From contig CM063256.1 in the NCBI GenBank assembly GCA_032158295.1, positions 3,458,034-3,522,033 of the forward strand: DNA of 64,000 nucleotides, read 5' to 3'. The stretch's first letter is position 1, and each line of letters starts with the position of its first letter. Positions 1 to 12,600 of this stretch are shown in pieces. This DNA is from Pycnopodia helianthoides (taxonomy: Eukaryota > Echinodermata > Asteroidea > Forcipulatida > Asteriidae). The notes under the pieces are model-generated. The model did no database searches. It had not been told where the DNA came from and saw only the letters and a program-made list of their open reading frames with translations. A program made the position numbers and the translations under genes.

Positions 1-480
1 TATTATTATTATTAAGAGGCATGGTGTACTTTTGGTAATTACTCCACCAGTTAATAACCTAAAAAACTTACTTGGTAAAGAGCACTGGAGAGCTGTTGGT
101 ATTATAGAACTTTGTTAGAAACAACCCCCTTTGAAGTAATGGTGTTTTCGAGAAAGAGGTAATTTTTCACCCAAAACTTGAAATCTGAGAAAGGCTTCAG
201 GCATGAAGCTTTTCTCAGGCATCTAAAAGCACACAATTCTATGCAGCAAGGATAATTTTTTCTTTCATTATTTTCTTGTAACTTCATTAACCAATTGAGC
301 CCAAATTTCCTTAGGTTTGTTATTTTATGCATATGTTGAGATACACCAAGTGATGGTACAATTAACATAAGTATACCCTGACTTCAAGAAAAAGTTTCAG
401 GTGTGACTGCAGATTTCTCAGGTGCGTTTTTCAAGACAGTTGTGTTTGAAATTCAGTTCTTTTTTCTCTTGCTCCGTCAG
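1..480. other. Intron sequence before first visible exon
   Basis: A/T-rich with a faint M3-like fragment (tacttttggtaatt near 29). No exon that fits phase 0 of exon 481 was found. Confidence 0.4.
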
Positions 481-622
481 GTCTTTCAAGGCAGCTCGTC
501 AAGTGATGTCATCGTGGATAGTTTTCTGGTCTCTGCGATCCTCGTGCGGTACATCAAGATTGTTCCTGTTACATTCACGAATGCTGTTGCAATGAGGATA
601 GAGCTGTCTGGCTGTGTTAACA
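481..622 (+). CDS. Exon: C-terminal part of first F5/8C domain
   Basis: The 47 codons read through to a typical discoidin ending, with RYIKIVPVTF followed by RIELSGC, matching the family pattern RYIRIxP...LRVELxGC. The exon enters in phase 0 (acceptor after a pyrimidine-rich stretch ending CAG at 480) and leaves in phase 1 (donor gtgagt at 623). The N-terminal two thirds of the domain must be encoded before position 1. Confidence 0.75.
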
Positions 623-3600
623 GTGAGTATTACCGCCCCCCCCCTCCACTCACACACCCACATTTTGTTTATTTGTATTAAAATGTTTTAATGTTAGTGC
701 CATGGATTTTTTTAGGTACAATCAAAGTCACATGTGAAAGTTTCAGCTGAATACAGTGTCTACTCGCTGAGTAAACAGCAAAAAAACTGTTACGGTATTT
801 TTCACAAGAACATTGCATGCATCCCTGTTTAGCGAGGTGACAGCGGGTACCAACTGCATTTCTGGCCGCAGCATTCGCGAATGGACAAACAACAGAAATT
901 TCAGAAATCTGAGAAATGACTCATGCATAAATCGTTTTTCAGATTCAACCGTTTTGGGATGAGAGATTATCAAAAACCATATTACTTCGAAGGGAAGGGA
1001 ATCTTTTTTCAAAATAGTATACAAATATTGACTGCTTCCAGTGGCATAGTAAAACTAGTCACTCGAGGTGATCCCCGGAGGAGCCTATCTTCCCGATGCG
1101 AAGCCGAGGGAAGATAGGCTGCTCCGGGGATCACCGAGAGTGACTAGTTTTACTACGCCACGAGACAAAGCAGTCAATATTTGTTTTATAACACCTCTTC
1201 CTTTGATTCTATCTGTATACTTTAATAAAATTAATTCACACTTACGTACGTGGCAATCAATCGTCAAACAAGAACTGTAAAATCTTACGTTGAAATACCG
1301 AGTTTTAACAAAATAAGAGGGTACCAGACTACTGCTGTTACGTTCGTTCTCTAAACCGTAACACATTTTGTTCATTACACCGGGTTTGAGGTTGTCAAGC
1401 AGCTCGTTTAAATCAATGTTAGAAGTCAATGTAGTCAGGGTACCAGGGTATCCATTCACTAGTACATTGGTTGCTAGGCTATCGTTGAATAGTTCGTTGA
1501 ATAGTTTGTTTGGTCGATGAACATGTACAAGAGTAAAAATACACAACACCATGTGACACGCTCTCTGCCAATCAACAGATAGAATCAAAGGAAGAGGTGT
1601 TACAATTACTACTATCAACAGCTGCAGCGCTTCTCACCAAGTAAGTTTTGATGGTCATTATTTTTTGGAGTACTTACCAATCTATGACCCGACCTTTTTA
1701 AGTCCAAATCTAAGTTTTAATTGTTTGTTTAAGTTCCCTTTCTTCTTTTCCTGCCTCAGGTATTGCTCCTAGTTCGGCCATAATCGAAGAAGCTGGCTTG
1801 ATTGGTGGCTGGTTCTTCGCCGATGATGGCTCCATCAGGTACCTTCTGAATAGTAAGTCCCTTTGTTGTTGGGTCAGATTATTTTGACTTTGTCAAAACT
1901 TAAAGGTACACGTTGCCTCGAATCGGCCGGGTTGGTCTATAAAAAGCGTTTGTAAACCGTTTGTTATAAAATGCATATTGGTTAGAAAGATGTTTTAAAA
2001 GTAGAATACAATGATCCACACAAATATGCCTCGAATCGGCCGGGTTGGTCTATAAAAAGCGTTTGTAAACCGTTTGTTATAAAATGCATATTGGTTAGAA
2101 AGATGTTTTAAAAGTAGAATACAATGATCCACACAAATATGCTTCGAAATTGTTTTCCCTTTACATCGTGAACTAACACAGTCGGCCATTTTATGGAGTC
2201 AAACTTTTGACTCCACGAAATGGCCGACCGTGTTAGTTCGCAAAGTTCAAGGAAAACCACGCAATTTCGAGGCATATTTGTGTGGATCATTGTATTCTAC
2301 TTTTAAAACATCTTTCTTACCATTTGCATTTTATAACAAACAGTTACAAACCCTTTTTAAAGACCAACTCGACCGATCCAAGGCAATGTGTACCTTTAAA
2401 GAGGAGCTCTAAGTTTTTTTGTGATGCACTCATTTTCCAATAGATAGAGTCCTCATGTAAGTGGGAAAAATTTTGCAAGTCCCTAATACCCTCACGATAA
2501 AGTGGAGTAAAATGTTGTTTTATTTTATACTGACAGTCGTTCAAAAGGATTTGCAAAGCATTCGAAGATTTGAATTTTGCACTGAAAAACAAACAACAAT
2601 TTTGGACCTTAATTATATTATTAGCATTTTCCCAAGATAAAATCTCAAATATTAACCTTCAGTTTTTAAAGATGAACACAATCCTCCAAGTTAAATACCT
2701 TATTCCTATGTTATACAGCCTAGGAGTCTAAAACGTGTTGAGAAAGTTGTCATTCAACCCTCCCCGCCCCCCCATCCCTCGCCCCATGCCCACAGTGAAA
2801 ACAAGTCTTCCGGTGCAAAAATCGTAACGGGCACTGTATTCCAAAATGCCTGAATTATCAAAATGAGACTTGAACAATTGACTAGTCTGATTAAGTTAAT
2901 TGTGCACAGCCACAATCATGGGTACACTTTTTGTTACAAAGACACAAAATGAACAACACATAAATATTGAGTAACACTTTGCAGATCTTGTATTCGACAA
3001 GCTCAAGTACTTTCTACTCTTCATTCACACAGCGCTGGTTAGTTAATTTTACAAGCAACATTGAAATAACTGTTACATCACTGGTTTTGAAACTGTTAGT
3101 TCATAACATGGACACACACAAATTGTGTACCCATGATAGTGGTACCAAATCACAAAAGAGTTATTCAATCCACAAACCAAATAAAACAGTAATTTACATT
3201 ACAAATTTATTCTTAATCATCATCATCATCAAACAGTTATTTCATTGCTGTCCTTACATTTTCACATTTTCACATTCTTGGGAGTGATCCCTGGCTGCAC
3301 GGCAGTTAACGGCTGTATGGCTTCTGACTGGCACCCCCGAACAAAGATATTGAAAAAGTAGGGCTAGATAGCTCAGTTGGTAGAGCGCCGGTACGTTAAT
3401 CCGGAGGTCGTTGGTTCAAATCCCGCTCTAGTCAATTTTTCTTTGTTCAACCCCAAACCAAATTTATTCTTGTTACAGATTTCTCCCCCTCGGAAACCAT
3501 ATACTTGGAACTGGGATTGGAAGATTCTAGCATCGTCGACAGCCAGATGTCCGCCTCCAGTACAGACGCTGGTTCAAGCGCTGCGTATGGGAGACTCAAC

Positions 3601-6600
3601 CACAATGTCGGTAAGTCGATCATGTCGGCTGTTTAAGTTTTAATTGGGCACTTTGCCTTCAAACCTCTCAAAAAGTTGCTGTTTGGATTTAGTAGACCTA
3701 GGGTCTTCAATATATCCAAAGTCACTTTAATTAGGACACTATAGTCTCTTCATACCTCGCGCCCCCCCTCCTTTCTTGATTTCTGGTGACCCTTCCTACT
3801 CAAGCACCCTAGCCAGACTAACACACCCACTATACTCCACCCTTTCATGGGATCCACTCCAGTTCCACACCACCGGTTTCCCGCCTTCACAGCCCAACGC
3901 ATCCAGCATCTACGGCTCACTGCACTCTCCCTTATTACCCCCAAAGTCTCCTGACGGCGGACAGAGTATACTGTCGGAAATGTTGCGTCCCTTGGTTCTT
4001 CTCAGAACCATCATCACTCAAAAACACAAAACTCACAATTTCAAGGGATGTTTATGTGATCATCATATTCTATTTGTGAATTTTTTAATATCAGATTTAA
4101 ACACAATTTCAAAACATAATCAGCTGGTGGAAACAGTTCCCAGATCTATGAATTACCAAAACCAACTTCACCCCAAAATGTAACAAACAAAAATTTGTTG
4201 TCACTCCTCTCACACTTTCTCTTTTGTAGGTTGGACGGCTGGCACTGCTGATACTGACCAGTATTTGCTGATTGACTTTGAGGCAAACACTTACGTCTCG
4301 AAGGTAATTTACAAATTGTGTCTCAAAATGAGTCCCCTTGCTCTAATAAGCCATCGTGTTAGATTTGAGTATTGTCTGGTACAATGACGTACTTGACCAC
4401 AAGTTACCACCTAAATTTGAATTCCTCAGACTACAGAGACAGTTGCTATGTCACATGATTTGGGGCAAGCTTTTACGTATAGTTACGTAAGAGACGGCGA
4501 ACACCCATACACAATTCTGAATGAATGTGTATGGCACAATGGTACCAGGGTTTGCTCATCTTGAGGTTGCTATACAAAAGCTTGCCCTGAACCATTTTAC
4601 ATAGCAACTGTCTCTATAGTCTGAGGAATTCAAATGTAAGCGGTAACTTGTTACTAAGCAAGTCATTGTACCAGACGTTATTCAAATCTAACTCGCAAGT
4701 GGCTTATTAAAACTTTCCCCATTTTGACCTCCAAAGTAAATTTAAAGATCAACTTGAACAAAATCACTCAAACAATTTTTGACTATTTATCTTTGTTTAG
4801 TTTGTGTATTTGATCATAAGTGTGAAGCTTTTCTCCCTGTAATTTTTTTGAAATTTAACCTGAAAAACTAGCTCCCTTCCCCTTCGTTGATTTTTTAACT
4901 AGTGCTTTTCCTGCTGTTGCTGGTGCCCTGCGTGGTTCCCAGCAATTAAGACCATAAAAACACAATGTGAAACCAACACTAAAGTACCGGTGCCTCAGTA
5001 TCGGTTTTGTGACGTAAAGTACGTCACACCACAGACTAGATGAAGGTTGGTTATCTTCATTGCTATGCATTATCCATTGTCCTGCTTGGATCGAGTTTGT
5101 AGTGTGGCGTCACAGTGCTGTTTTGATTCCTATGTGCGCTCGTAGTGTGGCGTCACAGTGCTGTTTTGATTCCTATGTGCGCTCGTAGTGTGGTGTCACA
5201 GTGCTGTTTTGATTCCTATGTGCTCTTGTAGTGTGGTGTCACAGTGCTGTTTTGATTCCTATGTGCTCTTGTAGTGTGGTGTCACAGTGCTGTTTTGATT
5301 CCTATGTGCTCTTGTAGTGTGGTGTCACAGTGCTGTTTTGATTCCTATGTGCGCTCGTAGTGTGGTGTCACAGTGCTGTTTTGATTCCTATGTGCTCTTG
5401 TAGTGTGGTGTCACAGTGCTGTTTTGATTCCTATGTGCTCTTGTAGTGTGGTGTCACAGTGCTGTTTTGATTCCTATGTGCTCTTGTAGTGTGGTGTCAC
5501 AGTGCTGTTTTGATTCCTATGTGCGCTCGTAGTGTGGTGTCACAGTGCTGTTTTGATTCCTATGTGCGCTCGTAGTGTGGCGTCACAGTGCTGTTTTGAT
5601 TCCTATGTGCTCCAGGGGCTTTTTCGTGAAACTCACCCTTTCTGCCCAGCGTGACACTGATCAAAAAATGTATTTTTATTGAGTACAATTATATATAAAC
5701 AATTACACACTTGTTTACCTTTTCTATAACAAAAGAACAATAATGTTAAATTCGTTCAAGTTGATCTTTAACAACTTATTATGAGTAATCAACAATCAGC
5801 TTCAATATTCTCTAAAATGACGAATGTAGCAATTGTAAAGGTAGAGAAATTGTTCAAAATAAAAACATGCCGATATGTTAGTTCCGTTATATTTATAACA
5901 AACTTGATGTACTTTTTAATCTTTATATTTGGCTTTATGTAGATTATAATACAGGGGGGGTCGTCGGACTCATACACAGAGAGTTACTATTTGTACAGTA
6001 GCTGGGATGGAGTGACGTACAACTCGTATAATTACAGCGGGGCACAAAAGGTATGGCATTGGTGCATGCTGACTATTTGAATAATACTAGTAATTGTTTA
6101 CAGAGTGTTGAAGTCATGAATATTCATGAGAGTGCATGCTGACTATTTGTCTAATACTAGTAATTGTTTACAGAGTGTTGAAGTCGTGAATATTCATGAG
6201 AGTGCAGGCTGACTATTTGTCTAATACTAGTATATTTACAGAGTGTTGAAGTCTTGAATATTCATGAGAGTGCAACAAATACGAGAGTGCATGCTGACTA
6301 TTTGTCTGATACTAGTAATTGTTTACAGAGTGTTGAAGTCATGAATATTCATGAGAGTGCATGCTGACTAATTGTCTAATACTAGTAATTATTACAGAGT
6401 GTTGATTTAGTCTTGAATATTCATGAGAGTGCAATAAAATCGAGAGTGCATGCTGACTATTTTTCTAATACCAGTAATTGATTACAGAGTGTTGAAGTCA
6501 TGAATATCATGAGAGTGCATGCTGACTATTTGTCTAATACTAGTAATTGTTTACAGAGTGTTGAAGTATTGCATATTCATGAGAGTGCAATGAATTATAT

Positions 6601-9600
6601 GAGAGTGCATGCTGACTACTTGTCTCTTCCTAGTAATTGTTTACAGAGTGTTGAAGTCATGAATATTCATGAGAGTGCAATGAGAGCTAGTGCATGCTGA
6701 CTGTTTATCTTATGCTAGTAATTGTTTACAGTGTTGAAGTCTTGAATATTCATGAGAATGAGTATCAGTATGAGAGTTCATGCTGACTATTTGTCTAATA
6801 CTGGTAATTGTTTACAGAGTGTTGAAGTCTGAACTCCTGTTTACTCTGATTGGTTACTCTTTTTCTTTCTGCCTAATTCTGAATTCCATCCCATAACCCT
6901 TTGCATTGCCTTTTTTCCGCTAAATGGAGTTGTTTTTCATGTTTGTACGTTGTCAATGCCTCTGACGAATGTCAAGACCACCACTCCTCCATTTATGTAC
7001 TAGTATACTCAATTTTAGGGTGTTGTGTTTTGGGGCAGTTTGTTGTGATATATTTATTGGGTTCTTTTTGTTCTTTGTCTTCTTGAAAAATGTAGAAGTA
7101 AATTGATAACCTTTCCCCTTCAGTTCTTTGAGAGTCCTTCCTTTTGTCCCTTCTTTTCTATCACTTAGTCTCCTCCCCTACCGCTTCCCCCTACCCCCTG
7201 ATCCCTAAAACCACATGCCCTCCCCTTTAACCATGGTAGGGTGGCTCTGTAGAGGTGCTGGTCACCTGTTCAATCTTGCCACTCACTGGCGATTTCTTGT
7301 ACCTTTTTGTATATTATTTTGTGTATACTGTATGTAATTGTACATATTATAGACCATGTTACATTTGTTTACAGAGTGGTGACCTCGTACATTATAATGC
7401 ATTTCCTGACGGGCAAGATGCTACACAGGCTCAATGGGAAAATTTATATTTTGTGTCATAATTTTCACATAAATTCAAAATTTACAAAAGCAACAGCTGT
7501 ACAGTTTTTGAGATGTCCCCCCTTTCTTCATATCAAAAGTTGAGAAAAATCAGACAGTGCGATCTCCATAAAACATAGGATTTGTTGTATTCTTCCATTG
7601 AGCTGTGTACAAATGTGCCCGCCGGAAGTCCAGGCTCTGTGGCTCTTTTGTAAACATGTGATGTCACAGGTCACATCGTCTATAATGTATATATTTATCT
7701 ACCCCCCCCCCACCCCAGTAAATTTATTTTTGTAGTATTGTGCTAGTGAAGAAGTGTAATGAAAAAAATCAAGTTAAATAAAATAAAACAAAATTAAATA
7801 AATACATATTTGTTTATGTAGCTCTTAAACGGTAACAGTGGGGATGGAGACTTGTCCGCCGAGGAATATCTGCAGGCTCCGATTTTCAGTCGATATCTAA
7901 AGATTAATCCGCAGAGCTGGACTGGTTCCAAACCTTCCCTGCGTGTTGAGCTTTATGGAAAAGCAATCAGTGAGTACCCAACTTTTTCATTTAAGTCGCT
8001 GGCCTTATAATTGGTTACAATCCAAACTGTCATATCGTTAAAGATCTACTTCAACGGTACTAAGATAATTTAAACTTTGGCGAAATCCAATCAATTTGTG
8101 TTTCATGATTACGTATATATTAATGAAAATACTTAGCGGTAGTTGCGTAATTAAAAAAAAGGTCATTTAGGCCAGCGTTCAGCAGCTCCTCATACCGAGT
8201 TTTTGGAAACGGCATGTCACGTGATAAAAATATACCATAGACTCTGATGACGTACATGAATGGAGACGGCTTGTTTACCCCCCGCGCAGCGAAGTGTGTT
8301 TATTGTACGCGTCTATAGCTATTCACACAGTAAACGAGGACAAAATGTCAGACATTAGCGGATCGTGGGAGGAACACAGTGTGGACGAAGAAGAATTAGG
8401 AAATACAGATGATAGTATTGATAGTGAGGATAGATCTGACGGTGGAGGGAGCTCTTCCGAAGACGAAGAGGGCGTTGATGAAGCTGGGGGAGTGCTTGAC
8501 GAGGAAGTGCGAGGTGCCAAACCATACAGGTTTGAGCCACTGGCCGCCGATGATCGTGAACGTGCGAATCCTGATGCAGGAGGTCGACTAAACAATACTG
8601 AATGGTGAGTCCCACAGGTTTTTTGAAGAACAAACAATGCTATGTTTACTGTTTTTTATCGTCATGAAGTACTTATTTATCTATGCGGCATATGAGGCCG
8701 CTATAATGGATAGAAATAGCAGCAGAAAGTTGATTTTTTTTTCTCACGAAATGGTTGCTGTTGTCCAATATGGTTCACGTTTTCATGATACATTGAATGG
8801 TGTCACTCAAAAATTGTTCCCATTGGGTTAGTGCAGGTATCCTTATCGGAGAACCGGGTTCCATGGAGAAGGAAAATAGATGAATGTTGTTTTATTTGTT
8901 TCTGTAATTCCTCGTTTATCCATTAATTTTTTCACAATACAATCATCAAATCTCAGTGTGTCGGAGATAACATTTATTTTCAGTACCGAACTGATCCTGA
9001 CAAGCCGTATTTTCTGTCAGTGTCACTGTTCTACCGCATTTATTATTTTTTTTTTTTAGCAAATGATTGAGGTAGGTCCTAGCCTAATTGGATTATTTTT
9101 TATGTCAAGCTCATTTGCTAATTATTTCTCATAGTTTTCTTTTAGGCTAGTATGATATGTCATGTTTATTCTTTAAAACAGAACTACAATTACAAACCAC
9201 TTTTCAAATAAAAAAAATAAAATAAAAAAAAATTCCCAGAGACACAAAGTAAGAACAACGGCCATTGATAAACAATGCGAAACATTGCATGATTTTTTAC
9301 TTAGATGTATAAATGAGACACGCATCGTTTCAATCCCCACTCATTTTGTATTACCCCCGTTCACGTAAAATTAGTTAATGGTCATGAACATAGTCCATCC
9401 TATGTCAGTACAGCAACACTTTCATCCGTTAATTTTCTGTTATTTAAATTTTTCTTTCAGGTGCTCATGCGGACACTGTGTGGTCCAACCAATGGCAGTG
9501 AACTGCATCTGCTGTAAGGAAGTGCAGAAGACAAGAGCCCAAATGGCAGCATTGAACATTAATGTAGAGGATGAAAACCAAAGCCTTGCTGTGCATGATT

Positions 9601-12600
9601 GGTTTGAAGCAGTCTGTCTGCACCCGGCTGTACTTCAAAACGCGTATTTACAGTACCGGTGAATACTATGGCAGAGATGCAGTTGAAGGGACTCTAGACC
9701 AGTAAGTGTCTTTTTTTAATTGAACTGTAAAATTAATGTAAGGAGCAAACCCTCCCCCCAAAAAAATTATTACGCCTCTTACCTGACCCTGAGTATAATT
9801 GACTGTTGGATTAGATTTATTCAACTCAGAAAAACGAATAACCATAAAACCTGTACAAGATTTTTTCTAAACACTTTGATCTCTGTCACAATTGTTGAGT
9901 ATGTTACAGCTTATGACTTCTTTAAAGAACCCAAAAGTGTGTGTGTGTGAGTTTGTAGTGCAATCAAACTGAGGACTTACAACAAAAGGGACAATAGGTC
10001 CATGTTTGTTATCACAAAGGAAAACAATGGGGTCCACGTTTGTCAGGACAAAGAGTTGAACAAAGGAGGGTCCACGATTGGAGCTCGTGACACACTTGAG
10101 TGTGTGTGTGTGTGTGTGAGCTTACACATGCCAACTTAAGGTTTTCTTTGTTCTGGTGGTGACCCAATTAGGATTTCTTCAGAAAAAGGAGAACAATGAA
10201 AGTACCCCTGTAACAGCCATATGTAAGGGTGTGTGTGTGTGGGGGGGGGGGGGGGTTCTCCTACAAGTTTTTCGACTGGACAAACCAGAAGAGTATATTT
10301 CCACCCTTACTCGTACGTGATTTCTTCAAAATGGGAAAACTGTGTTTTTAAACAAATATTGATATCAAATGTTTACCTAATTTGATTTTCTTCAACTACT
10401 TTGTTTGCAGAAGAAATCGCCATGTTGTTTATAGGCAAGTTGTCAGATGGTGTACGGGCTACCTCGGAAGGTTCAACAGAGTGCCACTTCCTTCATGTAT
10501 CATGGACGCCATCCGAAGGACATATCCCAACCCCAATGGACAATATAAAGGGTTTACCCGCCACTTGACTATTAGTAACTTAAAAACCCTAAAATTTATT
10601 GCCAATCATATAATAAGAATTCCTCTTCTCACTCGAATTTAGTGTGGTATTTTTAGCCCCTATAGTTGATAAAATGTTTGTAAATGAGACTCAAAAAATA
10701 GATGTACAAATTATTTGTCAAACATAAAGCTCATGCTGTTGTGCCTCTCAATGGAAAATAGTGAAATGCATTCAACTTACATGTACATATTACAAACATG
10801 GAAGTTATACAGCAAAGAGGCTTCAAAAGGGGAACTTTTTTGAGAACCACAATCTTTGATAAAAATCTGTTAATATTTGGCTCACTGAGATGGGATGTGT
10901 GTCATTACAAGAACAATGTCTATAATTAGGTGAGGTTTGCGCTGACACCATAGGTAAAATCTCTTTTGAGTAGTGGTGGTTCTGAAAAGAAACAGTGGTT
11001 TCACAACTTGATTTTTTGATCAGTATGCCCTGATCCTCTTCAGGAAGTTGTCAAACCACCTGTTCTTTTTAAAACAACCACTACTCACAACGAGATTTTA
11101 TACATAGCATCACTGCAAACCTGATCCCACCATGCAAAGTTTCAAATCATACTATGATCAAAACATGTTCTGCTAATCTAGTAGTGGTACATGGTTTTCA
11201 GGAAGGTTTTCAGAATTGAGGATACAAACATGGTGGGATTAGTGGCCTCCATTTACTCTAAATTTTCAGTGTGTTACAATCATTTTTAGATGATCCATGA
11301 GTAAATGACAATAAATACTTTTAATAATATACACATATCAGTCTTTAGTCTTTATGAGTATTATTTTATTTCAAGAAAAATAGAATAAAACAACAATTGT
11401 TTTTGCAAAGTCAACTACCCCTCTTCAAGTGAAGTAAATAAATAGAAAGCAGCTTAATTAATAAATTAAAGGGACACGTTGCCATTAAAAGAAAATGTAA
11501 CTATGAGTTCCTTACCCTTCTTGCATATACTACATGGTAAATGACCACCTTATGTACAAAAAGCAATATTTTTGGAGTTAAGAGTACAGTGTACATGTAA
11601 TACTTAATGTCAAGAAAAGTTGTATCACCAAAGTTGACCTCTCTGTCTAGTTTCAATTTTCATTGAGTAATTAAATAGAAAACAGCTAAATTAAAAGGGA
11701 ATGTTGCAAAACTAATTCCATGCGATCCTTACTCTTCTTGCCTACAGACATTCTAAAAGACCTTATCAAAATTTTCAGCTCAATGTAGACTTTCAAGAAA
11801 ATGTAAACAAACATTTCAAATTACAGTCAAAGCTTAGAAAGACAGGTTGTCTGGCAAATTGTCAAAAAGAAGTGTAATTGTTTTGTGTTTGCCCTGGATT
11901 GAAAACACATTACACATGAAATATGCAAACCCCAATACATGTACTCCAACTCCTCTTTTTCTCCCCCCCCCCCCAAAAAAAACTACTTTAGTTCACCATG
12001 CAATATGCACAAACTGGGGCTGCTCATTAATCTTACGTAGCAAACAAGTTTGTGGTTGATCCCCCTTCTAACAAATAATAATAACAATAACAAATAAGTA
12101 CGGTATACATGTGTACATGTACTCAATAAAACCCTACATTTAAATTACCAGATGTGGTTGCGGTCAAGTAAAAGCTACATGGGCATTAAAACAACTCTTC
12201 TCATAAGATAATAAAGGGTGTACAAAAAATATGTACAATACATGTATAATCAATAAAGAAAAAAATCCACAATGGCTTGATGAATAAATCATATTTTACC
12301 ATCAGAAATAATCCTCTGCATTAACAATAAGGTGTTTAAACTATGTCAACAGTATCTCTTTAATACATGTAATAGGAGGACAAAATAAACCTTTCTTTCA
12401 TTTTAATAATTCTGCTTGAAACAAAATTGCAAACAGACATGAATCATGCATCTCAAACCTAGGGGTTTATAAATTTGTTAAAAATCTTGAGGGAAATTGT
12501 TAACTTTTAAGATATTCACAAGTCAGGCCTGGAATTACACGGAGGCCATGGCCTTCGTTGCCCTTGTGTTGGCCTTGGTGCCCCTTCAAAAGTCTCCCAT

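Noticed and set aside
3362..3433. Functional tRNA-Asn gene
   Set aside because: A mismatch in the anticodon stem, C instead of T before the anticodon, a weak T-stem and SINE flanks shared with three other copies argue against a working tRNA.
6500..6700. 66-codon reading frame
   Set aside because: Lies entirely in the 6.1-6.8-kb tandem repeat.
8323..8637. Overlapping reading frames opposite the first P2X7-like exon
   Set aside because: Shadow frames created by the acidic, Ser/Asp/Glu-rich coding sequence on the plus strand.
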